64,000 nucleotides of DNA, from the NCBI RefSeq assembly GCF_001654835.1, contig NZ_LXEP01000017.1, forward strand, positions 1-64,000, given 5' to 3'. This DNA comes from Buttiauxella gaviniae ATCC 51604. Lineage in GTDB: Bacteria > Pseudomonadota > Gammaproteobacteria > Enterobacterales > Enterobacteriaceae. Positions 12,606-23,166 of the stretch are shown here, piece by piece. The notes under the pieces are model-generated. The model did not search any database. It saw nothing but the letters and a program-made list of their open reading frames with translations, and was not told where the DNA came from. Both the position numbers and the translations under genes were made by a program. The stretch's first letter is position 1; each line of letters begins with the position of its first letter.

Positions 12606-13622
12606 ATGGCTACGACAAGTCCCGCAGTATTGAATTTTAATCACGAAGAAGATGAGCAATTTCGTCCGTTGAAGGGTGTGAGTAATCCACACCTGCAAAC
12701 CATGCTTCCGCGTTTGATTCGCCGTCGCCTCAATTTCAAACCTCACTGGCAGCGTCTTGACATGCCGGACGGGGATTTTGTCGATCTTGCCTGGAGCGAG
12801 GACCCGCGCCAGGCAATGCATAAACCACGGTTAGTCGTTTTTCATGGACTCGAAGGTAGCCTGCACAGCCCATACGCTCACGGTTTAATCGAGGCCGCCA
12901 GCAAGCAAGGCTGGTTAGGCGTGGTAATGCATTTCCGTGGTTGCAGTGGTGTACCTAATCGCATGAAGCGTATCTACCACTCCGGTGAAACGGAAGATGG
13001 AAGTTACTTCCTTAACTGGCTCAGTACCCGTTATGGCAAAGTGCCAACGGCGGCGGTCGGTTTTTCTCTCGGCGGCAACATGCTCGCCTGCCTGATGGCA
13101 AAACAGGGTGCCGATTGTACGCTTCAGGCCGGTGTAGTGGTTTCAGCCCCTCTGATGCTTGAACATTGCAGCGCACATATCGAAAAAGGCTTCTCACGCG
13201 TTTATCAGCACTATCTTTTAAATCTGCTGAAGAAGAATGCCGCGCGTAAGTTAAGAAGCTATCCGGGCACACTCCCGGTAGATATGCGTCAGCTTAAAGG
13301 AATGCGTCGTCTGCGCGAGTTTGACGATTTGATTACCTCAAAGATTCACGGCTTTGCTGACGCTATCGATTATTACCGCCAGTGCAGCGCTATGCCGCTG
13401 CTGCCACAAATCAAAACGCCGACGCTCATCATCCACGCAAAAGATGACCCGTTTATGGATCACCATGTGATCCCCGATAAAGCTATCTTACCTGCCAATA
13501 TCGAGTATCAACTCACGCGATACGGCGGGCATGTTGGGTTTGTGGGTGGCACGTTACGGCGCCCTGAAATGTGGCTTGAGCAACGTATCCCGCAGTGGCT
13601 GTCTCAATTTTTGGACCAGTAA
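12606..13622 (+). CDS. yheT: YheT family alpha/beta hydrolase
   Basis: Predicted carboxylesterase/hydrolase of the YheT (ABHD1/3) family. Length 338. The nucleophile elbow GFSLGGNM places the catalytic Ser at about residue 154; [11 protein letters not shown] supplies the acid and GGHVGF near residue 315 the histidine. The N-terminal HLQTMLPR motif is characteristic. Followed by yheU after one base, so the pair is probably one unit. Natural substrate is not known. Confidence 0.93.
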   Translation: MATTSPAVLNFNHEEDEQFRPLKGVSNPHLQTMLPRLIRRRLNFKPHWQRLDMPDGDFVDLAWSEDPRQAMHKPRLVVFHGLEGSLHSPYAHGLIEAASKQGWLGVVMHFRGCSGVPNRMKRIYHSGETEDGSYFLNWLSTRYGKVPTAAVGFSLGGNMLACLMAKQGADCTLQAGVVVSAPLMLEHCSAHIEKGFSRVYQHYLLNLLKKNAARKLRSYPGTLPVDMRQLKGMRRLREFDDLITSKIHGFADAIDYYRQCSAMPLLPQIKTPTLIIHAKDDPFMDHHVIPDKAILPANIEYQLTRYGGHVGFVGGTLRRPEMWLEQRIPQWLSQFLDQ

Positions 13623-13623
13623 T

Positions 13624-13842
13624 ATGATGATTCCCTGGCAAGACTTGCCTCCCGAAACGCTTGATAATCTGATTGAATCCTTTGTATTACGCGAAGGCAC
13701 AGATTATGGTGAACAAGAGCGTTCACTCGAGCAAAAGGTGGCTGACGTTAAGCGCCAACTGCAAAGCGGTGAGGCCGTGCTGGTATGGTCGGAACTCCAT
13801 GAAACGGTGAATATTATGGCTCGCGGGCAGTTTCGCGGCTAA
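13624..13842 (+). CDS. yheU: YheU family protein
   Basis: Conserved 72-residue protein of unknown function ([20 protein letters not shown]). The start is the first of two adjacent ATG codons, 1 nt after the yheT stop; a longer in-frame extension would run through yheT. No membrane segment or known catalytic motif is visible. Cotranscription with yheT is likely from the spacing. Confidence 0.92.
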   Translation: MMIPWQDLPPETLDNLIESFVLREGTDYGEQERSLEQKVADVKRQLQSGEAVLVWSELHETVNIMARGQFRG

Positions 13843-13874
13843 GCGTTTAACTTCTATACTGCATAATAAAACCA

Positions 13875-13906
13875 CCCTCACCCAGCTATCTCCCTGAGGG
13901 TGAGGG
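13875..13906 (+). terminator. Hairpin after yheU
   Basis: Perfect 9-bp inverted repeat CCCTCACCC (13875-13883) / GGGTGAGGG (13898-13906) in the yheU-prkB gap. There is no T tract, so it is either a weak or Rho-assisted terminator, or an mRNA-stabilising structure. Confidence 0.5.
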
Positions 13907-13955
13907 CCAGCCCTTACTTACACACACTTGCTATCACCCATGGAGTTGTTGCCTT

Positions 13956-14834
13956 ATGTCAGCCAAACATCCGGTTATTGCCGTAACAGGTTCCAGCGGC
14001 GCGGGAACGACAACAACCAGCCTTGCCTTCCGTAAAATCTTCCAGCAACTCAATTTACGTGCAGCGGAAGTCGAAGGTGACAGTTTCCATCGTTTCACTC
14101 GTCCTGAAATGGATATGGCTATTCGTAAAGCACGCGACCTGGGGCGCCATATCAGCTATTTCGGCCCGGAAGCCAATGACTTTGGTTTGCTTGAACAGAC
14201 GTTCATTGAGTACGGCAGAACCGGGCAGGGTAAGTCACGCAAGTATCTACATACTTACGATGAAGCCGTACCCTGGAACCAAATCCCCGGAACCTTTACG
14301 CCATGGCAGCCATTGCCAGAACCCACTGATGTTTTGTTTTATGAAGGTTTGCACGGCGGTGTAGTTACGCCACAGCACGATGTGGCTAAAGCCGTCGACT
14401 TGCTGGTTGGTGTAGTACCGATTGTGAACCTGGAGTGGATACAAAAGTTAGTGCGCGATACCAGCGAGCGCGGGCATTCCCGAGAAGCGGTAATGGATTC
14501 TGTGGTTCGTTCTATGGACGACTATATCAATTACATCACACCGCAATTCTCCCGCACCCATATCAACTTCCAGCGCGTCCCAACTGTTGATACGTCTAAC
14601 CCATTTGCGGCTCGCGGCATCCCTTCTCTGGATGAAAGTTTTGTGGTGATTCATTTTCGCGGGCTGGATGACATCGATTTCCCGTATTTGCTTGCCATGC
14701 TGCAAGGGTCGTTTATTTCCCACATCAATACTTTGGTGGTGCCGGGCGGCAAAATGGGTCTGGCAATGGAATTAATTATGACGCCGCTCGTTAAGCGACT
14801 GGCGGAAGGGCGAAACATTAATCAGGGCGGCTAA
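13956..14834 (+). CDS. prkB: Phosphoribulokinase-like protein
   Basis: P-loop kinase of the phosphoribulokinase/uridine kinase family. Residues 12-19 (GSSGAGTT) form the Walker A loop and FYEGLHGG near residue 129 is a family motif. Length 292, near the E. coli 289. No RuBisCO or other Calvin-cycle gene is nearby, so the true substrate in enterobacteria is uncertain and ribulose-5-phosphate is only inferred from the family. Flanked by yheU and convergent yhfA with a terminator between. Confidence 0.9.
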   Translation: MSAKHPVIAVTGSSGAGTTTTSLAFRKIFQQLNLRAAEVEGDSFHRFTRPEMDMAIRKARDLGRHISYFGPEANDFGLLEQTFIEYGRTGQGKSRKYLHTYDEAVPWNQIPGTFTPWQPLPEPTDVLFYEGLHGGVVTPQHDVAKAVDLLVGVVPIVNLEWIQKLVRDTSERGHSREAVMDSVVRSMDDYINYITPQFSRTHINFQRVPTVDTSNPFAARGIPSLDESFVVIHFRGLDDIDFPYLLAMLQGSFISHINTLVVPGGKMGLAMELIMTPLVKRLAEGRNINQGG

Positions 14835-14850
14835 TCACCGCCCTGTTTTA
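14823..14850 (+). terminator. Terminator of prkB
   Basis: Stem CAGGGCGG (14823-14830) / CCGCCCTG (14838-14845) followed by TTTTA. The prkB stop codon lies in the hairpin loop. The same structure could serve yhfA from the other side, though without a T run there. Confidence 0.75.
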
Positions 14851-14854
14851 CACA

Positions 14855-15259
14855 CTAAGCATCAATCACTTCATAGCTATGAGTAACGTTGACCGCTTTT
14901 TCAAGCATCAGTGCTACAGAGCAGTATTTCTCAGCAGAGAGGTCTACTGCGCGGGAAACTGCAGCATCTTTTAGCTCTTTGCCTGTCACGATGAAATGCA
15001 GATTGATGTGCGTAAACAAACGCGGAGCCTCTTCACGGCGCTCAGAGGTCAATTTCACTTCGCAGTCGGTCACGGCGTAGCGGCCTTTTTGCAAAATAGA
15101 AACTACGTCAATTGCACTGCAACCGCCAACGGACATCAGCACCATTTCCATTGGGCTTGGTGCTTTATCACCAGAATTGCCATCCATAAGGATCTGGTGC
15201 CCTGAAGCGGACTCGCCCAGGAAGGTAAACCCTTCAACCCATTTCACTCGTGCCTGCAT
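14855..15259 (-). CDS. yhfA: OsmC-like protein YhfA
   Basis: Member of the OsmC/Ohr superfamily, which mostly act as thiol peroxidases; YhfA itself has no established substrate. The start MQARVKWVEG gives the usual 134 residues; a 35-codon open extension upstream has no ribosome site and runs into the crp regulatory region. GGCSAIDVVSILQKG carries the conserved cysteine near residue 48. Divergent from crp, as in E. coli. Confidence 0.92.
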   Translation of the reverse strand: MQARVKWVEGFTFLGESASGHQILMDGNSGDKAPSPMEMVLMSVGGCSAIDVVSILQKGRYAVTDCEVKLTSERREEAPRLFTHINLHFIVTGKELKDAAVSRAVDLSAEKYCSVALMLEKAVNVTHSYEVIDA

Positions 15260-15426
15260 GCTGCTTACTCCTGTAGAAAAATTACCTTTCAGAGTACGCA
15301 GATTCAGCAAATCTGGCAACGGAAGGCGACATGCGTCAAGCTGAAACGAGACAACAGGAGACACTTGCCAAAAGCTATGCTAAAACAATCCAGATGCTAC
15401 ATCGATACATTGACGTAATGCATGTA

Positions 15427-15442
15427 TGCAGAGGACATCACT
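15427..15442 (+). promoter_or_regulatory. Candidate CRP autoregulatory site in crp leader
   Basis: TGCAG-AGGACA-TCACT resembles TGTGA-N6-TCACA in seven of ten positions and occupies the place of the CRP site downstream of the crp start in E. coli. It is a weak match, so the assignment rests mostly on position. Confidence 0.5.
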
Positions 15443-15515
15443 AATTACAGGCAGCAAGAATGACTTGCATGCCATCTCCCCAAGGTGGGGAATATTCTAA
15501 TTACTTGCAACGCCA

Positions 15516-15538
15516 GACAGGATGTTTAGCGTCCTGTC
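15516..15538 (+). other. crp leader hairpin
   Basis: Inverted repeat GACAGGA (15516-15522) / TCCTGTC (15532-15538) with a 9-nt loop, 37 nt before the crp start. E. coli has a hairpin of different sequence at a similar place, so the structure rather than the sequence may be retained. Confidence 0.55.
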
Positions 15539-15574
15539 GTTGGTAGCCAGTTATAAAACAGAGGATAACCGCGC

Positions 15575-16207
15575 ATGGTGCTTGGCAAACCGCAAACAGA
15601 CCCGACTCTCGAATGGTTCTTGTCCCATTGCCACATTCATAAGTATCCATCGAAGAGCACACTCATTCACCAAGGTGAGAAAGCAGAGACGCTGTATTAC
15701 ATCGTCAAGGGCTCTGTGGCTGTTCTGATTAAAGATGAAGAGGGCAAGGAAATGATCCTCTCCTATCTAAATCAGGGCGATTTCATTGGTGAGTTAGGGC
15801 TGTTCGAAGAAGGTCAGGAACGTAGTGCCTGGGTTCGTGCTAAAAGTGCCTGTGAAGTGGCTGAAATTTCTTATAAAAAATTCCGCCAGCTGATCCAGGT
15901 CAACCCAGACATTCTGATGCGCCTGTCTTCACAAATGGCTAGCCGTCTGCAAGTTACATCTGAGAAAGTGGGTAACCTGGCATTCCTGGATGTGACTGGT
16001 CGTATCGCGCAGACGCTGCTGAACCTGGCTAAACAACCTGATGCAATGACCCACCCAGACGGTATGCAGATTAAAATTACCCGTCAGGAAATCGGTCAGA
16101 TCGTGGGTTGCTCTCGCGAAACTGTTGGTCGTATCTTGAAAATGCTGGAAGATCAAAATCTGATCTCCGCTCACGGTAAAACGATCGTCGTATACGGCAC
16201 TCGTTAA
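15575..16207 (+). CDS. crp: cAMP receptor protein
   Basis: Global cAMP-activated transcription factor controlling carbon catabolism. The 210-residue product is full length and nearly identical to E. coli CRP by eye: N-terminal cyclic-nucleotide beta-roll ([22 protein letters not shown] with the cAMP phosphate-binding Arg/Ser), long dimerisation helix, and C-terminal winged helix with recognition helix [10 protein letters not shown] (Arg180, Glu181, Arg185). Preceded by a long autoregulated leader and followed by a strong terminator. Candidate target sites in this window are upstream of ppiA and pckA. Confidence 0.99.
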   Translation: MVLGKPQTDPTLEWFLSHCHIHKYPSKSTLIHQGEKAETLYYIVKGSVAVLIKDEEGKEMILSYLNQGDFIGELGLFEEGQERSAWVRAKSACEVAEISYKKFRQLIQVNPDILMRLSSQMASRLQVTSEKVGNLAFLDVTGRIAQTLLNLAKQPDAMTHPDGMQIKITRQEIGQIVGCSRETVGRILKMLEDQNLISAHGKTIVVYGTR

Positions 16208-16223
16208 TCTCCGTCTAAAAAAT

Positions 16224-16252
16224 GGCGTGTTGCTTCATAACACGCCTTTTTT
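16224..16252 (+). terminator. Rho-independent terminator of crp
   Basis: Perfect 8-bp stem GGCGTGTT / AACACGCC with a 7-nt loop followed by six T. It closes the crp transcript before the ERIC element. Confidence 0.94.
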
Positions 16253-16273
16253 GTCTCTACACTTCCCTCACTT

Positions 16274-16394
16274 GCTCTAAATAATTCATGTTGCAGGTAG
16301 GCGGTAAGCTCAGGAATCCCCAGGAGCTTACTAAAGTGAGTGACTGGTGTGACTGAGTACAACCAACAACCCTGCAACTTGAAGTATGACGAGC
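16274..16394. repeat. ERIC element (copy 1, crp-yhfK)
   Basis: About 121 bp matching the enterobacterial repetitive intergenic consensus. It carries the core GAATCCCCAGGAGCTTAC and AGTGAGTGACTGG halves, with ends AAATAATTC on the left and CTTGAAGTATGACG on the right. Somewhat degenerate at the termini, where the usual TATACCC/GGGTATA is lost. Its right end stops about two bases before the yhfK start codon. Confidence 0.88.
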
Positions 16395-16396
16395 AA

Positions 16397-18481
16397 ATGT
16401 GGCGACGGCTGATCTACCATCCTGAAGTTAACTACGCACTGCGACAAACGCTGGTGCTGTGCCTTCCGGTGGCAGTAGGTTTGCTCGTCGGCGATCTCCA
16501 GTCTGGCCTGCTTTTCTCGTTAGTTCCTGCCTGTTGCAATATTGCGGGCCTTGATACTCCACATAAGCGCTTCTTCAAACGTCTGATTGTTGGCGGCAGC
16601 CTTTTTGCCATCAGCAGTCTGATCATGCAGCTTTTATTACTTTATACCTCCGTACCGTTGCCGGTGATATTGGTCGTGATGGCGCTCTTGCTTGGGGTCA
16701 CGGCAGAAATCAGTTCCTTGCACGCTCGTCTGCTTCCCGCATCACTCATTGCTGCCATATTTACACTCAGCATGGCCGGAAATATGCCGATCTGGAAACC
16801 GATGGTGCTGTATGTCTCCGGTACGATTTGGTACGGCGTATTTAACTGGTTTTGGTTCTGGATGTGGCGCGAGCAGCCACTGCGGGAATCATTGAGCCTG
16901 CTCTATCGGCAGTTGGCAGATTACTGTGAAGCAAAATACGGCATGCTGACTCAACATACCGATCCGGAAAAAGCGCTCCCTCCTCTGCTGGCTCGTCAGC
17001 AAAAAGCGGTGGATCTCATTACCCAGTGCTACCAACAGCTTCATATGCTGGCGGCAAACCAGCAAAACGGCTACAAGCGTTTGCTGCGTGCATTCCAGGT
17101 AGCACTGGATTTGCAAGAGCACATCTCGGTAAGCCTTCACCAACCAGCTGAAGTTCAGAAGCTCGTCGAGCAAAGCCATGCAGAAGCGGTTATTAGATGG
17201 AATGCTCAGACCATCGCGGCGCGGTTACGCGTACTGGCTGACGACATTCTTTACCATCGTTATCCACAGCGTTTTACGATGGAAAAACAGATCGACGCCC
17301 TTGAGAAAATCGCCCGTCAGAATCCAGATAACCCGGTTGGGCAATTTTGCCATTACCACTTCAGCCGTATCGCTCGCGTGCTACGCACCCAACGCCCGCT
17401 GTATGTCCGTGATTTAATGGAAGACCGGCAACGCCGTTTGCCACTGTGGGCGGCATTGAAAAGTTATTTATCGTTGAAGTCAGCGGCGCTTCGCAACGCA
17501 GCAAGATTGGGTGTGATGCTCACGATAGCCAGTCTGTTGGGTGCATTTTTACATCTGCCCAAGCCCTACTGGATTTTAATGACGGTAATGTTCGTGACGC
17601 AAAACGGCTACGGTGCCACACGAGTTCGTATTCTCCACCGTTCGGCGGGCACCATTGCAGGCCTTGCCATCGCAGGTATTGCGCTTCACTTCCACTTCCC
17701 GCAAAGCATTGCTCTGGGCGCGATGCTGGTCATTACGCTGGTGAGCTATCTGTTTATTCGCAAAAGCTACGGCTGGGCGACGATAGGCTTTACGGTGACC
17801 GCCGTTTATACCCTGCAATTGATAACATTAAGTGCCGAGCAGTATATCGTCCCTCGCCTGATAGATACCTTGCTAGGCTGCTTGATAGCCTTTGGCGGCA
17901 TGGTGTGGCTGTGGCCACAATGGCAGAGTGGCTTGTTACGCCAGAACGCCCACGATGCGTTGGAAAGGGATCAAAATGCAATTCGCCTGATTCTCAGTAA
18001 TGACCCCGAACCAACGCCGCTCGCTTATGAACGTATGAAGGTCAACCAGGCACATAACGCGCTGTTTAACTCCCTGAACCAGGCGATGCAGGAACCTGGA
18101 TTTAATTCGCATTATCTGGCAGATATGAAACTGTGGGTGACGCACAGTCAGTTTATTGTCGAGCATATTAACGCAATGACGACTTTGGCTCGCGAACACA
18201 ATATGTTGACGCCAGATCTTGCCCAGCGCTATTTGCAGTCATGTGAAATTGCGCTGCAACGATGCCAACAGCGGCTTCAGTATGATGGGCCTGGGGAAAC
18301 CAATGACGCGAATATTTTGGACCCGCTAGAAGGGCTTCCAAACGGGCCATTAAGTACGATGGAACAACATTTGCAGAGGATACTGGGCCATCTCAGCACC
18401 ATGCATACCATATCTTCGGTTGCATGGCGTCAACGGCCACATCATGGTATCTGGCTAAGCCGCCTGCGGCGCTCAGATTGA
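16397..18481 (+). CDS. yhfK: YhfK/FUSC-family inner membrane protein
   Basis: Predicted membrane protein related to YccS and aromatic-acid exporters of the FUSC family; function unknown. The start MWRRLIYHPEVNYALRQTL is preferred because it matches the family N-terminus and gives 694 residues. The frame stays open 19 codons further, but those codons are ERIC sequence. Two membrane blocks of about six segments each (residues ~20-160 and ~375-510) flank soluble regions, as usual for the family. Ends close (3 nt) to convergent argD. Confidence 0.9.
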   Translation: MWRRLIYHPEVNYALRQTLVLCLPVAVGLLVGDLQSGLLFSLVPACCNIAGLDTPHKRFFKRLIVGGSLFAISSLIMQLLLLYTSVPLPVILVVMALLLGVTAEISSLHARLLPASLIAAIFTLSMAGNMPIWKPMVLYVSGTIWYGVFNWFWFWMWREQPLRESLSLLYRQLADYCEAKYGMLTQHTDPEKALPPLLARQQKAVDLITQCYQQLHMLAANQQNGYKRLLRAFQVALDLQEHISVSLHQPAEVQKLVEQSHAEAVIRWNAQTIAARLRVLADDILYHRYPQRFTMEKQIDALEKIARQNPDNPVGQFCHYHFSRIARVLRTQRPLYVRDLMEDRQRRLPLWAALKSYLSLKSAALRNAARLGVMLTIASLLGAFLHLPKPYWILMTVMFVTQNGYGATRVRILHRSAGTIAGLAIAGIALHFHFPQSIALGAMLVITLVSYLFIRKSYGWATIGFTVTAVYTLQLITLSAEQYIVPRLIDTLLGCLIAFGGMVWLWPQWQSGLLRQNAHDALERDQNAIRLILSNDPEPTPLAYERMKVNQAHNALFNSLNQAMQEPGFNSHYLADMKLWVTHSQFIVEHINAMTTLAREHNMLTPDLAQRYLQSCEIALQRCQQRLQYDGPGETNDANILDPLEGLPNGPLSTMEQHLQRILGHLSTMHTISSVAWRQRPHHGIWLSRLRRSD

Positions 18482-18484
18482 TGA

Positions 18485-19776
<1,292 letters not shown>

Positions 19777-19792
19777 ATCTGGCAATAAAAAA

Positions 19793-20356
19793 TCAACACT
19801 TAAGGAAATTGGCTAACAGCTGGTGTCCCTGCTCACTGAGAATACTTTCCGGGTGGAATTGCACACCTTCCAGCTCAAGCTCGCGGTGACGAATCCCCAT
19901 AATCTCTTGCTTATCCGTCCAGGCGGTCACGTCAAAGCAGTCAGGTAATGTTGCGGGGTCGATAACCAAAGAGTGATAACGCGTGACGGTGAGAGGGTTG
20001 TTCAGGCCATTGAAGACGCCAGAATTATTATGCGTAATAGCGGATGTTTTGCCATGCATCACTTTTTCAGCGCGAACAATCTTCGCACCAAACGCCTGAG
20101 CAATCGCCTGGTGACCAAGACAGACACCGAGAATCGGTAACTGCCCGGCAAAATGAGTAATCGCCGCAAGTGAAATCCCGGCTTCGGTGGGGGTGCAAGG
20201 GCCAGGAGAGATGACCAGTTTTTCTGGTGCCAGGGCACTGATATCAGAAAGAGTCAGCTCATCATTACGTTTCACCACCACTTCTGCGCCTAATTCACAA
20301 AAGTATTGATAAAGGTTCCAGGTAAATGAGTCGTAATTGTCGATAAGCAGTAGCAT
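19793..20356 (-). CDS. pabA: Aminodeoxychorismate synthase glutamine amidotransferase subunit
   Basis: Supplies ammonia from glutamine to PabB for p-aminobenzoate and folate synthesis. Class I glutamine amidotransferase with the triad Cys79 (GVCLGHQ) and the His-Glu pair in VQFHPESIL near residues 168-170; oxyanion region ISPGPCTP. Length 187 as in E. coli. It is 32 nt downstream of fic, continuing the ppiA-fic-pabA-argD order of E. coli. Confidence 0.97.
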   Translation of the reverse strand: MLLLIDNYDSFTWNLYQYFCELGAEVVVKRNDELTLSDISALAPEKLVISPGPCTPTEAGISLAAITHFAGQLPILGVCLGHQAIAQAFGAKIVRAEKVMHGKTSAITHNNSGVFNGLNNPLTVTRYHSLVIDPATLPDCFDVTAWTDKQEIMGIRHRELELEGVQFHPESILSEQGHQLLANFLKC

Positions 20357-20388
20357 CGCGGCTCCAGGGTAAAAAGAACCGCGCTATT

Positions 20389-20991
20389 CTATTCGCTTTC
20401 GCGCGCTTCACTCACGACTTTAGTGAAAATCTCAGTAAGCGGTGCCAGATCGCCCAACGCTCCCGCCTGATTCGCCGTTGCCCATCCTTCAGGCGAGACG
20501 TCTTTCCAATCGAGGATGTAACCGGCATGAATCGCTAACTGCTCGAAAAACACGCGCTGCGCCCGACCACTTCCAACAAAAAACGGATGAAGTACGTTAA
20601 TTTCACAATAGTAATGCGACAGGCGCTGAACGAACTCAGTTCTGGAAAGACCGACCAGATAATGCTCGTCCTCCATTTCTTGCATCAGATCGTTGCCTTC
20701 ATTTTCGATGTACTCGAAATGGCAGAACTGTATCTCCCCTTTGGAAATATCAACGTCTCGTAGCTCGCCTGCCCAGTCGAAAATATCCTGAAAAAGCTGC
20801 TGATGGATAGCACACAACCAGGGTAATCCGCGATGCAACGGGCCAAGTTCAATCGTTTCTACACGCTGCGCGATAATCTCATCTTGCGCATGAGGCTCAA
20901 GAATATCCAGCCGGGAACTAGCCTGAAATGAACGACTACGCAGCTGTTGCCAAAGACGGGACTTTTGTTTGTCGGTCAGTTTCTTTGTCAT
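20389..20991 (-). CDS. fic: Fic protein with fused YhfG-type antitoxin N-terminus
   Basis: Fic-domain protein of the EcFicT group (cAMP-related filamentation locus). Residues 1-28 (KKLTDKQKSRLW then RSRSFQASSRL) match the small antitoxin YhfG/EcFicA, not the E. coli Fic N-terminus. From about residue 31 the sequence is Fic without gaps (ETIELGPLHRG, Gly55 conserved, DIFDWAGELRDVDI). The active-site loop HPFFVGSGRAQR begins at His135; the usual acidic residue is Val and the usual Asn is Ser, as in E. coli Fic, but the following Arg, which is Leu in E. coli, is present. Total length is 200, like unfused Fic. GGAGGCACC precedes the ATG. No separate yhfG exists in the 107-nt gap to ppiA. Biochemical activity of this group is unknown. 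Confidence 0.93.
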   Translation of the reverse strand: MTKKLTDKQKSRLWQQLRSRSFQASSRLDILEPHAQDEIIAQRVETIELGPLHRGLPWLCAIHQQLFQDIFDWAGELRDVDISKGEIQFCHFEYIENEGNDLMQEMEDEHYLVGLSRTEFVQRLSHYYCEINVLHPFFVGSGRAQRVFFEQLAIHAGYILDWKDVSPEGWATANQAGALGDLAPLTEIFTKVVSEARESE

Positions 20992-21066
20992 GGTGCCTCC
21001 CTAACATGACCCATAGTTGCCACAAGTATAAGCAGCAATCGGTAGAAGTGCTGGAAGGGAGATTTT

Positions 21067-21089
21067 GCGCGGGCATGGGGTACCCGCGC
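21067..21089 (-). terminator. Hairpin after ppiA
   Basis: Strong GC stem GCGCGGG (21067-21073) / CCCGCGC (21083-21089) ten bases after the ppiA stop. On the minus strand it is followed by AAAATCTC rather than a T run, so termination may be partial and fic may receive read-through. Confidence 0.6.
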
Positions 21090-21098
21090 AGGAATTTG

Positions 21099-21728
<630 letters not shown>

Positions 21729-21814
21729 TCAAGTATGCGCCAGCCATTTACGGTTTTTTACTTTCACACAAATCAATAAGTTAAATGAATCAATAATCAT
21801 ATAACGCGATTAAT

Positions 21815-21830
21815 CGTGACACTGGTCACT
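21815..21830. promoter_or_regulatory. Candidate CRP site between ppiA and tsgA
   Basis: C-GTGA-CACTGG-TCAC-T has the perfect GTGA-N6-TCAC core of a CRP operator, with only the outermost base of each half differing. E. coli ppiA is known to be controlled by CRP and CytR, so regulation of ppiA (start 144 nt away) is the likely role; tsgA on the other side is 121 nt away. Confidence 0.65.
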
Positions 21831-21951
21831 TTAAACTGAAGTCGTTGCAGCAAATGAATTATAAATTGTATGAATGAGTCACGTTTTTGACTAAAATCCA
21901 TTCTTCTCGAGTGCTGTCAAAGCACTTTACATTTCTATTCACAGGCTTGTC

Positions 21952-23136
21952 ATGACTAACAGCAACCGCATTAAGCTCACATGGATCAGCTTCTTCTCCT
22001 ACGCCCTAACTGGTGCGTTGGTGATCGTCACCGGGATGGTGATGGGCAATATCGCAGAATATTTCCACGTCCCTGTTTCCAGCATGAGTAACACCTTTAC
22101 TTTCCTGAACGTGGGCATTTTGATTTCTATCTTCCTGAATGCCTGGTTAATGGAAATTGTACCGCTCAAAACTCAGCTGCGTTTTGGTTTCATCCTGATG
22201 GTGCTGGCCGTTGCCGGGCTTATCTTTGGCGATAACCTGACTATTTTCTCAGTCGCGATGTTTGTGCTTGGGCTGGTCAGTGGTATCACGATGTCCATTG
22301 GTACCTTCCTGATTACGCACATGTATGAAGGCCGTGAGCGTGGTTCACGCCTGCTGTTTACCGACTCCTTCTTCAGTATGGCAGGGATGATTTTCCCAAT
22401 GGTGGCCGCGATTCTGCTGGCTCGTAGCATCAACTGGTATTGGGTTTATGTCTGCATCGGTCTGGTTTATGTCGCTATCTTCATCCTGACCATCGGTTGT
22501 GACTTCCCGGCATTGGGTAAACACGCACCGCAACCTGAAAAAGTCGCCGAAAAAGAAAAATGGGGTGTGGGCGTGCTGTTCCTGTCCATCGCGGCTTTAT
22601 GCTACATCCTCGGCCAGCTGGGCTTTATCTCCTGGGTTCCGGAATATGCCAAAAGCCTGGGTATGAACCTCAATGATGCGGGCCAGTTGGTCAGCGATTT
22701 CTGGATGTCTTATATGTTTGGGATGTGGGCGTTCAGCTTTATTCTGCGTTTCTTCGATCTGCAACGTATTCTGACTGTTCTGGCGGGTGCAGCGACTGTT
22801 CTGATGTACCTGTTTAACAAAAGCGAACCGGCACATCTGGCATGGTTTATTTTGGCGCTTGGCTTCTTCTCCAGCGCGATTTACACCTCTGTAATCACCC
22901 TGGGTTCATTGCAGACCAAAATCGCTTCGCCAAAGCTGGTTAACTTCGTACTGACCTGCGGCACCATCGGCACCATGCTGACTTTTGTGGTTACCGGCCC
23001 GATTGTGGCTCACAGCGGCCCGCACGCGGCTCTGCAAACCTCAAACGCCTTGTACGCAGTGGTATTTATCATGTGCCTGATTCTCGGCCTGGTGACGAAA
23101 CACCGCCAGCATAACGCGGTGGCAGCGGTAAACTAA
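21952..23136 (+). CDS. tsgA: Major facilitator transporter TsgA
   Basis: Inner-membrane MFS protein, selenite/tellurite-associated in E. coli but with no firm substrate. Length 394 with twelve predicted hydrophobic segments; opens [21 protein letters not shown] and closes with a short polar tail. Residues [11 protein letters not shown] and [10 protein letters not shown] resemble the MFS cytoplasmic loops. Divergent from ppiA and convergent with the cytosine deaminase gene. Confidence 0.93.
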   Translation: MTNSNRIKLTWISFFSYALTGALVIVTGMVMGNIAEYFHVPVSSMSNTFTFLNVGILISIFLNAWLMEIVPLKTQLRFGFILMVLAVAGLIFGDNLTIFSVAMFVLGLVSGITMSIGTFLITHMYEGRERGSRLLFTDSFFSMAGMIFPMVAAILLARSINWYWVYVCIGLVYVAIFILTIGCDFPALGKHAPQPEKVAEKEKWGVGVLFLSIAALCYILGQLGFISWVPEYAKSLGMNLNDAGQLVSDFWMSYMFGMWAFSFILRFFDLQRILTVLAGAATVLMYLFNKSEPAHLAWFILALGFFSSAIYTSVITLGSLQTKIASPKLVNFVLTCGTIGTMLTFVVTGPIVAHSGPHAALQTSNALYAVVFIMCLILGLVTKHRQHNAVAAVN

Positions 23137-23166
23137 CCGCAGCCGCAAAGCTAACGGCGGGTCTAT

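Larger units (their letters stand above)
15260..15574 (+). promoter_or_regulatory. crp/yhfA divergent regulatory region
   Basis: A 315-bp gap holding the crp promoter and long leader. AAGCTATGCTAAAAC at about 15372-15386 matches the remembered E. coli crp promoter core, and the segment TACATTGACGTAATGCATGTATGCAGAGGAC is similar in layout to the E. coli autoregulatory region (quoted parts are separated here: TACATTGACG and GCATGTATGCAGAGGAC). A candidate CRP site and a leader hairpin are listed separately. The crp ribosome site AGAGGATAACCGCGC precedes its ATG. Confidence 0.7.

Noticed and set aside
15260-15364. 35-residue N-terminal extension of yhfA
   Set aside because: It would place coding sequence in the crp/yhfA regulatory region and is absent from the family; the internal start has the expected N-terminus.
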